64,000 nucleotides of DNA from Zygnema cylindricum (Eukaryota > Streptophyta > Zygnematophyceae > Zygnematales > Zygnemataceae), in assembly GCA_037447655.1 (NCBI GenBank), contig JBBHKE010001622.1, positions 1-64,000 of the forward strand, written 5' to 3'. The notes beneath the pieces were generated by a model that saw only the letters and a program-made list of their open reading frames with translations, was not told where the DNA came from and ran no database searches. The position numbers and the translations under genes were made by a program. Of this stretch, positions 33,743-44,930 are shown in pieces. Positions within the stretch are counted from its first letter, which is position 1. Each line of letters starts with the position of its first letter.

Positions 33743-34710
33743 GGTCACGGGCCCTCCCTCACAGATCTCGGTGTTTAATGGAGAAAAATATATGCATTGG
33801 GCTGATTTGACTAAATCTTACCTTAAGCAAGTAAAACTGTATGATGTGGTTTCTGGTGTTCTTCCGGATACGGACCCAGATTTTGAAAAGAAAAATGAGG
33901 ATGCTTTACATGTTCTCAAGTTTATTTTGTCGGAAGACTTAAACATGACGTATATCAGTATCACTACGGCATCTGAATTATGGAAGAGTTTGAGAGAATC
34001 TCATGTCATAGCTACTGAGCAGAATGAGGTTATAACTGCTAGAAAAATTTGGGATTATAAATATACCGGGGGTGATATGAAATCATACTGTAGTGGTTTC
34101 AAACTTTTGTTGTCGGAAAATGCATGCTCCGGGGGGAATTTTCCTCCCTATCATCAAGCAATGATTTTAATGAGAGGGCTTCCTACTGAATATAAATGAG
34201 CCTCGGAACAATTAAAGAGGTTAGAGAAGAGTAAATGGAATATAGCTGTAGCTGAAGCTTACATTCTAGAGGAAGAGGGAAATAACATAGCATTGAATGG
34301 AGGACATTCAGCAGTAGCTTACAATGCTCAGACATTTAGGCCGGCTGGATTTTCAGGAAATAGGAATTTTTCTCCTAATCCGAATTATAAGCAATATGAT
34401 AGATGTGTCTATTGTTTTGGTCAAGGTCATGTTTTCCGGCTGTGTCCGGCATTTATAAAAGCATGTGAAACAGGAATTTATCGTGCGGGATGGAAGGTGC
34501 GATCGGAGACTTCATCACCAAAATTTCCGGCATCAAAACTGCGGGTTAAAAATGCGGCTTTCTCTGCAATCGACGAGATGGAGCAAGATAATCCCGCGGA
34601 AGAAAAGGACGATGTGGTCAGATTTCCGCAATCGGATGACGATGAATTCTTTGCTCTTGTGAAAGATCTCATGGAAGGACCTTAAGAGAACGGGTGGATT
34701 ATGGATTCGA
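33678..34710 (+). pseudogene. gag: Copia D Gag, cut off at the protease
   Basis: Starts in the LTR (MATAAVAASSSSLGAP), crosses the PBS and continues as UBN2-type Gag ([45 protein letters not shown]). There is a stop at 34197. The frame goes on through YILEEEGNNIALNGG and zinc knuckle CVYCFGQGHVFRLC (near 34409) to an acidic DDDEFFALVKDLMEGP segment, a second stop at 34682 and NGWIMDS, the first residues of the protease. At about 34711 the satellite begins. Apart from two stops it is well preserved. Confidence 0.8.
33743..33754 (+). other. Copia D primer-binding site, two changes
   Basis: GGTCACGGGCCC follows the LTR end CAACA and differs from GGTTATGGGCCC at two bases. It is translated within Gag as QVTGPP. 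Confidence 0.7.
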
Positions 34711-34740
34711 GGTGGCAACGGCGCGTACACGGATTTCGGT

Positions 34741-34988
34741 TGTTACACTCAGGTAAAAACCACAGATTTTTCTTATGTGGGTTTGTTTCGTTTTCGAACG
34801 AAACAAACCTCCTACGGAGGAGGATAGTGAGAGGAAGTAATGAATTTGTTCTGAACGAAACTTTCTTTTGGAAGAAGAGGCTTCATCTTTACTTGAGCCA
34901 CGAGGCTACAGAATGAAGAATACATCGTCCCGATTTAAGTCATCTGCAAAGGATTCATCTCCAAGGACAAGGGATTGTCCAGCGCCTT
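34741..34988. repeat. Satellite junction segment J1
   Basis: Begins TGTTACACTCAGGTAAAAACC and ends GGGATTGTCCAGCGCC. It carries a 13-bp hairpin with TTCG loop (34780-34809). Copies J2 35940-36187, J3 (partial, no hairpin) 37175-37352, J4 39353-39602 and J5 41313-41562. Confidence 0.85.
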
Positions 34989-35690
34989 AGGATTCAAAAA
35001 GGGAAGTTTTAATTCCCTTCTCTCAAGGCGTACGCCGGAAGCAGTGCCAGCCATGTCCGGGGCCGTCGAGATTCAAGAAGGGAAGAAAAGTTTCTTCCCT
35101 TCTCCTGAAGCCAAGCCGGAGCGCAATGCCAACTAGTCCGAGGCCTTAGGATTTAAGAAGGGAAGTTTTTATTCTCTTCTCCGAAGGCGTACGCCGGAAG
35201 CAGTGCCAGCCATGTCCGGGGCCGTCAACTTCAAGAAGGGAAGAAAAGTTTCTTCCCTTCTCTCAAAGCAAAGCTGGAGCGCAATGCCAACTAGTCCGGG
35301 GCCTTAGGATTCAAGAAGGGAAGTTTTCATTCCCTTCTCCCAAGGAGTACGCCGGAAGCAGTGCCAGCCATGTCCGGGGCCGTCGAGATTCAAGAAGGGA
35401 AGAAAAGTTTCTTCCCTTCTCCCAAAGCCAAGCCGGAGCGCAATGCCAACTAGTCCGGGGCCTTAAGATTCAAGAAGGGAAGTTTTCATTCCCTTCTCCC
35501 AAGGCGTACGCCGGATGCATTGCCAGCCATGTCCGGGGCCGTCGAGATTCAAGAAGGGAAGAAACGTTTCATCCCTTCTCCCGAAGCCAAGCCGGAGCGC
35601 AATGCCAACTAGTTCGGGGCCTTAGGATTCAAGAAGGGAAGTTTTTATTCCCTTCTCCCAAGGCATACGCCGGATGCAGTGCGTACACGG
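34989..35690. repeat. 159-bp tandem array, block 1
   Basis: About four units. Each unit has two halves that begin ATTCAAGAAGGGAAG and end in CCAACTAGTCCGGGGCC or CCAGCCATGTCCGGGGCC. Both halves contain a GAAGGGAA...TTCCCTTC palindrome. Confidence 0.9.
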
Positions 35691-35939
35691 GTTTCGGTAC
35701 TTAGCCAAATTTCGGGGTGTTTCGAACGGCGCGTACACGGGTTTCAACACTTAGCCAAATTTGGAGGTGTTTCTAACGGCGCCTACACGGGATCCAACAC
35801 TTAGCCAAATTTTGGGTTCTAGGCAACGGCACGTACACGGGTTTCAACACTTAGCCAAATTTGGAGGTGTTTCATACGGCGCGTACACGGATTCCAACAA
35901 TTTTGGGTTCCTGGAAACAGCATGTACACGGATTTCGGT
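35691..35939. repeat. 50-bp tandem array, block 1
   Basis: About five copies of a 50-bp unit containing ACTTAGCCAAATTT and ACGGCGCGTACACGG, with two sequence versions (AGGTGTTTCAA or GGTTCTTGGCAA in the middle). Confidence 0.9.
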
Positions 35940-36187
35940 TGTTACACTCAGGTAAAAACCACGGATTTTTCTTATGTGGGTTTGTTTCGTTTTCGAACGA
36001 AACAAACCTCTTACGGAGGAGGAGGGTGAGAGGAAGTAATGAATTTGTTCTAAACGAAACTTTCTTATGGAAGAAGAGGCTTCATCTTTACTTGAGCCAC
36101 GAGGCTACAGAAATGAACGATACATCGTCCCGATTTAAGTCATATGCAAAGGATTCATCTCCAAGGACAAGGGATTGTCCAGCGCCT
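35940..36187. repeat. Satellite junction segment J2
   Basis: Close copy of J1 with the TTCG-loop hairpin at 35979-36008. Confidence 0.85.
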
Positions 36188-36845
36188 TAGGATTCAAAAA
36201 GGGAAGTTTTAATTCCCTTTTCTTAAGGCGTACGCCGAAAGCAATGTCAGACATGTCCGGTGCCGTCGAGATTCAAGAAGGGAAGAAAAGTTTCTTCCCT
36301 TCTTCCGAAGCCAAGCCGTAGCGCAATGCGAACTAGTTCATGGCCTTAAGATTCAAGAAGGGAAGTTCCATTCCCTTCTCTTAAGGCGTACGCCGAAAGC
36401 AATGCCAGCCATGTCCGGGGCCGTCGAGATTCAAGAAGGGAAGAAAAGTTTCTTCCCTTCACCCGAAGCCAAGCCGGAGCGCAATGCCATCTAGTTCGGG
36501 GCCTTAGGATTCAAGAAGGGAAGTTTTCATTCCCTTCTCCCAAGGCGTACGCTAGAATCAGTGCCAACCATGTCCGGGGCCGTCGAGATTCAAGAAGGGA
36601 AGAAAGGTTTCTTCCCTTCTCCCAAAGCCAAGCCGGAGCGCAATGCCAACTAGTTCGGGGCCTTAGGATTCAAGAAGGGAAGTTTTCATTCCCTTCTCCC
36701 AAGACGTACGCCGGAAGCAGTGCCAGCCATGTCCGGGGCCGTCAAGATTCAAGAAGGGAAGAAAAGTTTCTTCCCTTCTCCCGAAGCCAAGCCGTAGCGC
36801 AATGCCAACTAGTCCGGGGCCTTAAGATTCAAGAAGGGAAGTTCC
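36188..36845. repeat. 159-bp tandem array, block 2
   Basis: About four units as in block 1, ending abruptly in GGGAAGTTCCA where the 50-bp repeat starts. Confidence 0.9.
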
Positions 36846-37174
36846 AAGGATTTCGGTGCTTAGCCAAATTTCGAGGTGTTTCAAACGGCGCCTACACGGG
36901 TTTCAACACTTAGCCACATTTCAAGGTGTTTCAAACGGCGCGTACACGGATTCCGGTACTTAGCCAAATTTCGAGGTGTTTCAAACGGCGCGTACACGGG
37001 TTCCAACACTTAGCCATATTTCGAGGTGTTTCAAACGGCGCGTACACGGGATCCAACACTTAGCCAAATTTCGGGTTCTTGGCAACGGCGCGTTCACGAG
37101 TTTCAACACTTAGCCAAATTTTGAGGTGTTTCTAACGGCGCGTACACAGGTTCCAACATATAGCCAAATTTCGG
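36846..37174. repeat. 50-bp tandem array, block 2
   Basis: Six to seven copies of the 50-bp unit. Confidence 0.9.
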
Positions 37175-37352
37175 GTTTCGGAGGAGGAGGGTGAGAGGAA
37201 GTAATGAATTTGTTCTAAACGAAACTTTCTTATGGAAGAAGAGGCTTCATCTTTACTTGAGCCACGAGGCTACAGATATGAACAATACATCGTCTCGATT
37301 TAATTCATGTGCAAAGGATTCATCTCCAAGGACAAGGGATTGTCCAGCGCCT
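37175..37352. repeat. Satellite junction segment J3, partial
   Basis: Starts at GGAGGAGGAGGGTGAGAGG and lacks the first ~75 bp and the hairpin of the other J copies. Confidence 0.8.
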
Positions 37353-38140
37353 TAGGATTCAAAAAGGGAAGTTTTAATTCCCTTCTCTTAAGGCGTACGC
37401 CGAAAGCAATGCCAGCCATGTCTTGGGCCGTCGAGATTTAAGAAGGGAAGAAAAGTTTCTTCCCTTCTCCCGAAGCCAAACCGGAGCGCAATGCCAACTA
37501 GTCCGGGGCCTTAAGATTCAAGAAGGGAAGTTCCATTCCCTTCTCTTAAGGCGTACGCCGAAAGCAATGCCAGCCATGTCCGGGCCGTCGAGATTCAAGA
37601 AGGGAAGAAAAGTTTCTTCCCTTCTCCCGAAGCCAAACCGGAGCGCAATGCCAACTAGTCCGGGGCCTTATGATTCAAGAAGGGAAGTTCCATTCCCTTC
37701 TCTTAAGGCGTACGCCGGAAGCAGTGCCAGCCATGTCCGGGGCCGTCGAGATTCAAGAAGGGAAGAAAAGTTTCTTCCCTTCTCCCGAAGCCAAGCCGGA
37801 GCGCAATGCCAACTAGTTCGGGGCCTTAGGATTCAAGAAGGGAAGTTTTCATTCCCTTCTCCCAAGGCGTACGCCGGAAGCAGTGCCAGCCATGTCCGGG
37901 GCCGTCGAGATTCAAGAAGGGAAGAAAAGTTTCTTCCCTTCTTCGAAGCCAAGCCGGAGCGCGATGCCAACTAGTTCGGGGCCTTAGGATTTAAAAAGGG
38001 AAATTTTCATTCCCTTCTCCCAAGGCGTACGCTGGAATCAGTGCCAACCATGTCCGGGGCCGTCGAGATTCAAGAAGGGAAGAAAAGTTTCTTCCCTTCT
38101 CCCGAAGCCAAGCCGGAGCGTAATGCCAACTAGTCCAGGG
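37353..38140. repeat. 159-bp tandem array, block 3
   Basis: About five units. Because 159 is a multiple of three, one frame stays open for 183 codons (37423-37974), but it simply translates the repeat and has no protein-like features. Confidence 0.9.
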
Positions 38141-38402
38141 CCAGGGGTTACGAAGAGGGAAAGTGATGGGGGGACGTGCACCTTTATAACGGAGAAGCAA
38201 GCCCGGATCCCAAAAAGGGACGTTGGGGCAAATGCCTACAATCCTTGGTGCACACGCTTTCCTCGCTTGGGGCAAACGCTTTCCAAGCTTGGGGCAAACG
38301 CTTATACATCACTTTTTTTTTTCCTTCTCCCTTCCTCCCACACCTTATGAAAAAGGGCAAATGTGCGTCGGACCGCAAATTGACACGTCAAAAAAAAGAT
38401 AG
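38141..38402. repeat. Satellite segment S1 (TATAA-containing)
   Basis: Contains GACGTGCACCTTTATAACGG, then GCCCGGATCCC, and tandem copies of CGCTTGGGGCAAACGCTTT-like units, then a T-tract at about 38312-38321. Copies: S2 39916-40085 (truncated, rejoining a 159-bp unit after the T-tract) and S3 40596-40862. Confidence 0.8.
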
Positions 38403-39352
38403 AACACTTAGCCAAATTTCGAGGTGTTTCAAACGGCGCGTACACGGATTCCGGTACTTAGCCAAATTTCGAGGCGTTTCAAACGGGGCGTACACGGATT
38501 CCGGTACTTAGCCAAATTTTGAGGTGTTTCAAACGGCGCGTACACGCGTTCCAACACTTAGCCAAATTTTGGGTTCTTGGCAACGGCGCGTACACGGGTT
38601 CCAACACTTAGCCAAATTTCGAGGTGTTTCAAACGGCGCGTACACGGATTTCGGTACTTAGCCAAATTTCGAGGTGTTTCAAACGGCGCGTACACGGGTT
38701 TCTACACTTAGCCAAATTTCGAGGTGTTTCTAACGGCGCGTACACGGGTTCCAACACTTAGGCAAATTTCAAGTTCTTTGCAACAGCGCGTTCACGGGTT
38801 CCAACACTTAGCCATATTTCAAGGTGTTTCAAACGGCGCATACACGGGTTTCGGTACTTAGCCATATTTCGAGGTGTTTCAAACGGCGCGTACACGGATT
38901 CCGGTACTTAGCCAAATTTCGAGGTGTTTCAAACGGCGCGTACACGGGATTCAACACTTAGCCAAATTTCGAGGTGTTTCAAACGGCGCGTACACGGATT
39001 CCGGTACTTAGCCAAATTTCGAGGTGTTTCAAATGGCGCGTACACGGGTTTCTACACTTAGCCAAATTTCGAGGTGTTTCTAACGGCGCGTACACGGGTT
39101 CCAACACAGCCAAATTTCGGGGTCTTGGCAACGGCGCGTACACGGGTTTCAACACTTAGCCAAATTTGGAGGTGTTTCTAACAACGCGTACACGGGTTCC
39201 AACACTTAGCCAAATTTCGGGTTTTTGGCAACGGCGCGTACACGGATTCCGGTACTTAGCCAAATTTCGAGGTGTTTCTAACGGCGCGTACACGGGTTCC
39301 ATCACTTAGCCAAATTTTGGGTTCTTGGCAACGGCGCGTACACGGATTTCGG
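38403..39352. repeat. 50-bp tandem array, block 3 (longest)
   Basis: About nineteen copies of the 50-bp unit, mixing the AGGTGTTTCAA and GGTTCTTGGCAA versions. Confidence 0.9.
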
Positions 39353-39602
39353 TTGTTACACTCAAGTAAAAACCACGGATTTTTCTTATGTGGGTTTGTT
39401 TCGTTTTCGAACGAAACAAACCTCATACGGAGGAGGAGAGTGAGAGGAAGTAATGAAATTGTTCTGAAAGAAACTTTCTTTTGGAAGAAGAGGCTTCATC
39501 TTTACTTGAGCCACGAGGCTACAGAAATGAACAATACATCGTCCCGATTTAAGTCATCTGCAAAGGATTCATCTCCAAGGACAAGGGATTGTCCAGCGCC
39601 TT
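39353..39602. repeat. Satellite junction segment J4
   Basis: Copy of J1 with the TTCG-loop hairpin at 39393-39422. Confidence 0.85.
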
Positions 39603-39915
39603 AGGATTCAAAAAGGGAAGTTTTAATTCCCTTCTCTTAAGGCGTACGCCGAAAGCAGTGCCAGCCATGTCTTGGGCCGTCGAGATTCAAGAAGGGAAGA
39701 AAAGTTTCTTCCCTTCTCCCGAAGCCAAGCCGGAGCGCAATGCCAACTAGTCCGGGGCCTTAGGATTTAAGAAGGGAAGTTTTCATTCCCTTCTCCCAAG
39801 GCGTACGCTGGAATCAGTGCCAGCCATGTCCGGGGCCGTCGAGATTCAAGAAGGGAAGAAAAGTTTCTTCCCTTCTCCCGAAGCCAAGCCCGAGCGCAAT
39901 GCCAACTAGTCCAGG
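39603..39915. repeat. 159-bp tandem array, block 4
   Basis: About two units between J4 and S2. Confidence 0.9.
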
Positions 39916-40085
39916 GCCATAGGTTACGAAGAGGGAAAGTGATGGGGGGACGTGCACCTTTATAACAGAGAAGCAAGCCCGGATCCCAAAAAGGGACGTT
40001 GGGGCAAACGCCTACAATCCTTGGTGCACACGCTTTCCTCGCTTGGGGCAAACGCTTATACATCACTTTTTTTTTTCCTTCTCCC
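39916..40085. repeat. Satellite segment S2, truncated
   Basis: Matches S1 up to the T-tract, then joins CCTTCTCCCGAAGCC of a 159-bp unit. The CCTTCTCCC shared by S and the 159-bp unit is a likely recombination point. Confidence 0.8.
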
Positions 40086-40595
40086 GAAGCCAAGCCAGAG
40101 CGCAATGCCAACTAGTTCGGGGCCTTAGGATTCAAGAAGGGAAGTTTTCATTCCCTTCTCCCAAGGCGTACGCCGGAAGCAGTGCCAGCCATGTCCGGGG
40201 CCGTCAAGATTCAAGAAGGGAAGAAAAGTTTCTTCCCTTCTCCCGAAGCCAAACCGGAGCGCAATGCCAACTAGTCCGGGGCCTTATGATTCAAGAAGGG
40301 AAGTTCCATTCCCTTCTCTTAAGGCGTACGCCGGAAGCAGTGCCAGCCATGTCCGGGGCCGTCGAGATTCAAGAAGGGAAGAAAAGTTTCTTCCCTTCTC
40401 CCGAAGCCAAGCCGGAGCGCAATGCCAACTAGTCCGGGGCCTTAGGATTCAAGAAGGGAAGTTTTCATTCCCTTCTCCCAAGGCGTACGCCGGAAGCAGT
40501 GCCAGCCATGTCCGGGGCCGTCGAGATTCAAGAAGGGAAGAAAAGTTTCTTCCCTTCTCTCGAAGCCAAGCCGGAGCGCAATGCCAACTAGTCCA
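40086..40595. repeat. 159-bp tandem array, block 5
   Basis: About three units between S2 and S3. Confidence 0.9.
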
Positions 40596-40862
40596 GGGCC
40601 ATAGGTTGCGAAGAGGGAAAGTGATGGGGGGACGTGCACCTTTATAACGGAGAAGCAAGCCCGGATCCCAAAAAGGGACGTTGGGGCAAACGCCTACAAT
40701 CCTTGGTGCACACGCTTTCCTCGCTTGGGGCAAACGCTTTCCAAGCTTGGGGCAAACGCTTATACATCACTTTTTTTTTTCCTTCTCCCTTCCTCCCACA
40801 CCTTATGAAAAAGGGCAAATGTGCGTCAGACCGCAAATTGACACGTCAAAAAAAAGATAGAA
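40596..40862. repeat. Satellite segment S3
   Basis: Nearly identical to S1 over its full length, including the TATAA-like string and T-tract. Confidence 0.85.
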
Positions 40863-41312
40863 CACTTAGCCAAATTTCGAGGTGTTTCAAACGGCGCGTA
40901 CACGGATTTCGGTACTTGGCCAAATTTGGAGGTGTTTCAAACGGCGCGTACACGGGTTCCAACACTTAGCCATATTTCGAGGTGTTTCAAACGGCGCGTA
41001 CACGGGTTCTAAAACTTAGCCAAATTTCGGGTTCTTGGCAACGGCGCGTACACGGGTTTCAACACTTAGCCAAATTTGGAGGTGTTTATAACGGCGCGTA
41101 CACCGGTTCCAACACTTAGCCATATTTCGAGGTGTTTCAAATGGCGCGTACACGGGTTCCGGTACTTAGCCAAATTTCGGGTTTTCGGCAACGGCGCGTA
41201 CACGGATTCCGGTACTTAGCCAAATTTCGAGGTGTTTTAAACGGCGCGTACACGGATTCCAACACTTAGCCAAATTTTGGGTTCCTGGCAACGGCGCGTA
41301 CACGGATTTCGG
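40863..41312. repeat. 50-bp tandem array, block 4
   Basis: About nine copies of the 50-bp unit. Confidence 0.9.
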
Positions 41313-41562
41313 TTGTTACACTCAGGTTAAAACCACGGATTTTTCTTATGTGGGTTTGTTTCGTTTTCGAACGAAACAAACCTCCTACGGAGGAGGAGAG
41401 TGAGAGGAAGTAATGAATTTGTTCTGAATAAAACTTTCTTTTGGAAGAAGAGGCTTTATCTTTACTTGAGCCACGAGGCTACAGATATGAACAATACATC
41501 GTCCCGATTTAAGTCATCCGCAAAGGATTCATCTCCAAAGACAAGGGATTGTCCAGCGCCTT
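41313..41562. repeat. Satellite junction segment J5
   Basis: Copy of J1 with the TTCG-loop hairpin at 41353-41382. Confidence 0.85.
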
Positions 41563-42130
41563 AGGATTCAAAAAGGGAAGTTTTAATTCCCTTCTCTTAA
41601 GGCGTACGCCGAAAGCAATGCCAGCCATGTCTTGGGCCGTCGAGATTCAAGAAGGGAAGAAAAGTTTCTTCCCTTCTCCCGAAGCCAAGCAAGAGCGCAA
41701 TGCCAACTAGTCCGGGGCCTTAGGATTCAAGAAGGGAAGTTCTCATTCCCTTCTCTTAAGGCGTACGCCGGAAGCAATGCCAGCCATGTCCGGGGCCGTC
41801 GAGATTCAAGAAGGGAAGAAAAGCTTCTTCCCTTCTCGCGAAGCCAAACCGGAGCGCAATGCCAACTAGTCCGGGGCCTTAGGATTCAAGAAGGGAAGTT
41901 TTCATTCCCTTCTCCCAAGGCGTACGCCGGAAGCAGTGCCAGCCATGTCCGGGGCCGTCGAGATTCAAGAAGGGAAGAAAAGTTTCTTCCCTTCTCCCGA
42001 GGCCAAGCCGGAGCGCAATGCCAACTAGTCTGGGGCCTTAGGATTCAAGAAGGGAAGTTTTCATTCCCTTCTCCCAAGGCGTACGCCGGAAGCAGTGCCA
42101 GCCATGTCCGGGGCCGTCGAGATTCAATAA
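41563..42130. repeat. 159-bp tandem array, block 6 (right edge)
   Basis: About three and a half units. The last breaks off after GAGATTCAA, where minus-strand copia G gag begins. Confidence 0.9.
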
Positions 42131-42298
42131 GGGAAGACCAAGACTTGATGGACGCCCCAACCGTCCACTCACTATCCCCCAAAACCTTTTTCCGCATAGA
42201 GCTCCTATCATCATACTTTCCCAGTATATGAAGCCAGTTCCATTAAAGATTGGTACCTTAGAGAGTGGGCCCATAACTTGAAACTCTGAGACCTCCAT
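42131..42298 (-). pseudogene. gag: Copia G Gag N-terminal fragment
   Basis: The minus-strand frame starts inside the LTR (MEVSEFQVMGP), crosses the PBS and reads FNGTGFIYWESMMIGALCGKRFWGIVSG before the satellite cuts it off. It is the same Gag as at 50816-51261 and 59812. Confidence 0.8.
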
Positions 42299-43334
42299 AA
42301 GTCCTCAGAGTGGATAGCTTCCAAGAAGCCTCTAAGATAACCCTGACCCCTTTGTGTTTCAGCAAAAGTAACTACCGCCCTGGCAAACAAAATCTCTGAC
42401 CAACTTTACCCTTGTGAAGACAAGACTCCCCTAAGTCGATAGCAAAAAGAATCTCTAAATTTGCTCCCTTGAGTAGTAAGTTATGGAGGGTCAAAGTTGA
42501 CCTTTTGTATAGAAGCTCTCTGGGAGAGAGGGTCCTATCTTCTAATTTTTCTAAGTCCTATCTCTCTCACAGACTCTATCTACTGATGTACGGAGCAAAT
42601 CAGATTTCAATTTCTTACACAAAAGTACAGCTGCCCGTGTACTTTATGTACGGCCATTGTATGACATGGCCTAAATGTCGACACGTGCTATCTCCGGATT
42701 CGCTCCTTTAATCCTCGGAGATGTTGCGATCCAATGTCATTCCGCCACGTGTCATCTAGTGTGGCGATGACCACAAACCGCCGAAATCCTCTTCCGCGAT
42801 CTCGGCGTTAATTCCGGCCGTCCGATGAAATTCACATTTAATCGTAGCCATAATAGATACATGCGCGGTATTTGTTTCACTAAAGAAATAAATGCGCGGT
42901 ATTGGTTTCTTATCCGTACCGGAATCCGTACTTTTACATTTACTGGATATATGTCTCCCATAAGCAGTTACAGTTAAATGAACTTTTCTACGTATAAATG
43001 TTTAAATAATTATCAAACCCTATATTACGTAACACTACTTCTGGACTTAACGGCTAAGGCTAACGGCTACCGGGTGTCTGCCGGCCGGTAGGTACCAGGA
43101 TCAAATCCTATGGCCGGCACATAACTTTTAGTAAATTAAACCCCTAACAAAAATATATATTCCCGTAAACCTCTGGATAGCCTAGGTAGCCATGGCTCTA
43201 GCTCCTTCTCCAATTTCTCAGTGACTGCGACAAGTTTGAGAGTTTGAGAGAGAAGTTAGAGGTAGACTGCCTCGGCTTCTTTCTTATTTCTATTCAGACC
43301 TAGAAAATACTTTAAAAGACCATTAATTTCTACA
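42279..43334 (-). repeat. Copia G LTR, minus strand (copy at satellite edge)
   Basis: 1056 bp, on the minus strand TGTAGAAATTAATGG...CAGAGTTTCA, with the PBS AGTTATGGGCCC immediately after. It contains an antisense tRNA-like module and the GTAC-rich hairpin (about 42613-42654). Its upstream flank is the minus-strand gypsy H gag, so the copia inserted there. Confidence 0.85.
43049..43120 (+). other. tRNA-like module, antisense within G LTR (copy 3)
   Basis: AAGGCTAACGGCTACCGG is followed by TGCCGGCC, a T-arm-like CAGGATCAAATCCTA and GGCCGGCA. The last two outer strings pair over 8 bp and enclose the T arm, giving a compact two-stem hairpin. Confidence 0.55.
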
Positions 43335-44930
43335 AGGAGCGGCTACAGCGGCAGCTAAGTCTGCTTCCGCCTGGAAGACTGCCTCATCAAGGATAGGGTC
43401 TGAAATTTGGATGCTGGGAGCCATTAGGAGAGGTTGTCGCTCCTTATAATCTGCCAAATCGCCACTAGCTGGATAATTTACCATCATTGGGAAAAGCGTG
43501 GTTTTGAAGTCATCCGGAATGGTTCCGCCTTTATATTTGTTGATTTCGGACTGAGTGAAAGATTTCCACAACAATTCAAAATCGGAGGAAGAGATTCCTG
43601 AACTATCTCCTATAAAGATCCTTACGTCACCCATTTCTTTTTCCTCCTCTGCATGGTTGGTGAACTGAGAAGAGGATGGTCTGGTTAGGCTGACAAACTG
43701 AACTTGTGAAATTACCCCTGGATCTGCGTTGTCTGGATCGGGGCCGCCTCCTTCTCCAGTAGAAGGAGCTGCCTGACAAGAGATGCCCCCCCCCCGCCAA
43801 TGAGGAAGTTTCAGCTACCTATGATTTAGCGGAAAAACCTGTATTTCCCTTGGGTTTGTTTCTGGGGAAAGAAGAGACTATTAGCTTGGGAAAAGATGCC
43901 CGAAATTCTGCTCCTCTATACCCAAGAGAGGCTTGCTCTTCCCGGAGTACTGTTTTCACCGAGGGGATATGGATAAGAAGTTTGACCACCGGGGGTCTTT
44001 GAGGTATTGGTGGAGAAAGGGATGGTGATGACGAGGGCTATGAGAAAAAGGCGTCTAACTCCTTGTACGCCTTCTGGAGGCCTCTGGTGGAGGAGTTCCT
44101 TCGCTATAAGCAGGAGAATGCTGGTGAGGAGGAGAGTAGGAAGGGACGTCGTATTTGTATGGTAAGACAGGTGGCCACGGGGACCCATGGACTGCGAGAG
44201 CCGGAGAGAGGGATGGCGAAAGAGAGGATGCCTGAGGTGGTGATGGTGGAGGAGTGGAAAGTCCGAGGCAAATGTGTTGTCTCCGGTCGGGTTGTAATAA
44301 CACCATGGCCTCCGCAGTTGAAGTCCCAGCCACTTAGATAAAAGTAGGACGCTCAGTGGTGGCGGCTACAACATGACCCGGTAGTTTTGCACCCATCCCC
44401 TGTTTGTTAGGTCATGTTGTTTCCCCCCCTTCCCGCTCAAGAGGAGACTCCGGTCTATGTTCCGAGGAAATCCCGGGAGCTTGCGTCTTTGTAAGGGTTA
44501 TTTGCACTGTAGGTTGTCTCTCAGCAGGGGAACCTGTCTCTCTTGGAGGAGCTACCTGTCCACTAAGGATCCCTCCTGATATTCGTCTAGCCTCCCTTAT
44601 GAGGAACAATTCGTGTTCTAGGGCCCTCTTTCTTTCTTCTTCAAGAGCTTCCCAATCTATGATGACGGGTCCAGCCCCCGCTGTAGCTTGACTCTAGGAT
44701 CGTAGGATGTCACAATTCCTGGCCGGTGATTGGCTCATGGTATTGCTTTGACTTTGGTACTATCGTTAGGACAAAATTTGCTTGTATAAGGCACTTGGGG
44801 CCAAGGGAGACAGGTTGCTGTTTCAGTACTGTCTCTTGAGAAAAACCCTTAAAAATTCTAGCAAACTTCCTTGTGGAGAACTTTTGTTTTGCTTGTGATT
44901 GTGACCCTATTGCCATCTTGGTTTGCATCC
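43335..44930 (-). pseudogene. gag: Gypsy H Gag, inverted partial copy
   Basis: On the minus strand the sequence reads a coiled-coil-like Glu/Arg-rich segment (WEALEEERKRALEHE), a Ser/Pro-rich linker (STPPPSPPQASSLSP, ASRRRTRS) and MGDVRIFIGDSSGISSSDFE. It ends after FQAEADLAAA, where the G LTR interrupts it. It is homologous to 45668-46690 on the plus strand but retains about 100 bp and an N-terminal part that the plus copy lacks. Several stops. Together the two copies lie head to head. Confidence 0.7.

Larger units (their letters stand above)
34711..42130. repeat. Higher-order satellite array, about 7.4 kb
   Basis: Four building blocks alternate: a ~159-bp repeat (two related ~80-bp halves), a 50-bp repeat, a ~250-bp junction segment J with a strong hairpin, and a ~260-bp segment S with a TATAA-like string. 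The order is J, 159-bp array, (S), 50-bp array, J, repeated about five times with losses. Both outer edges lie in truncated copia Gags (D plus on the left, G minus on the right). No gene is convincing inside it. Confidence 0.9.

Noticed and set aside
34711-42130. CRISPR array
   Set aside because: Regular short repeats are present, but they are contiguous with no unique spacers, no cas genes are near, and the context is eukaryotic.
34711-42130. rDNA intergenic spacer
   Set aside because: The layout is similar, but no 18S, 5.8S, 25S or 5S rRNA sequence is present and the flanks are copia elements. Kept only as a testable idea.
37353-42231. Long open frames in the satellite (for example 183 codons from 37423, 199 codons from 41632)
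   Set aside because: They exist because the 159-bp unit is a multiple of three and lacks stops in some frames on both strands. They just translate the repeat, have no start context or domain, and break wherever the 50-bp repeat begins.
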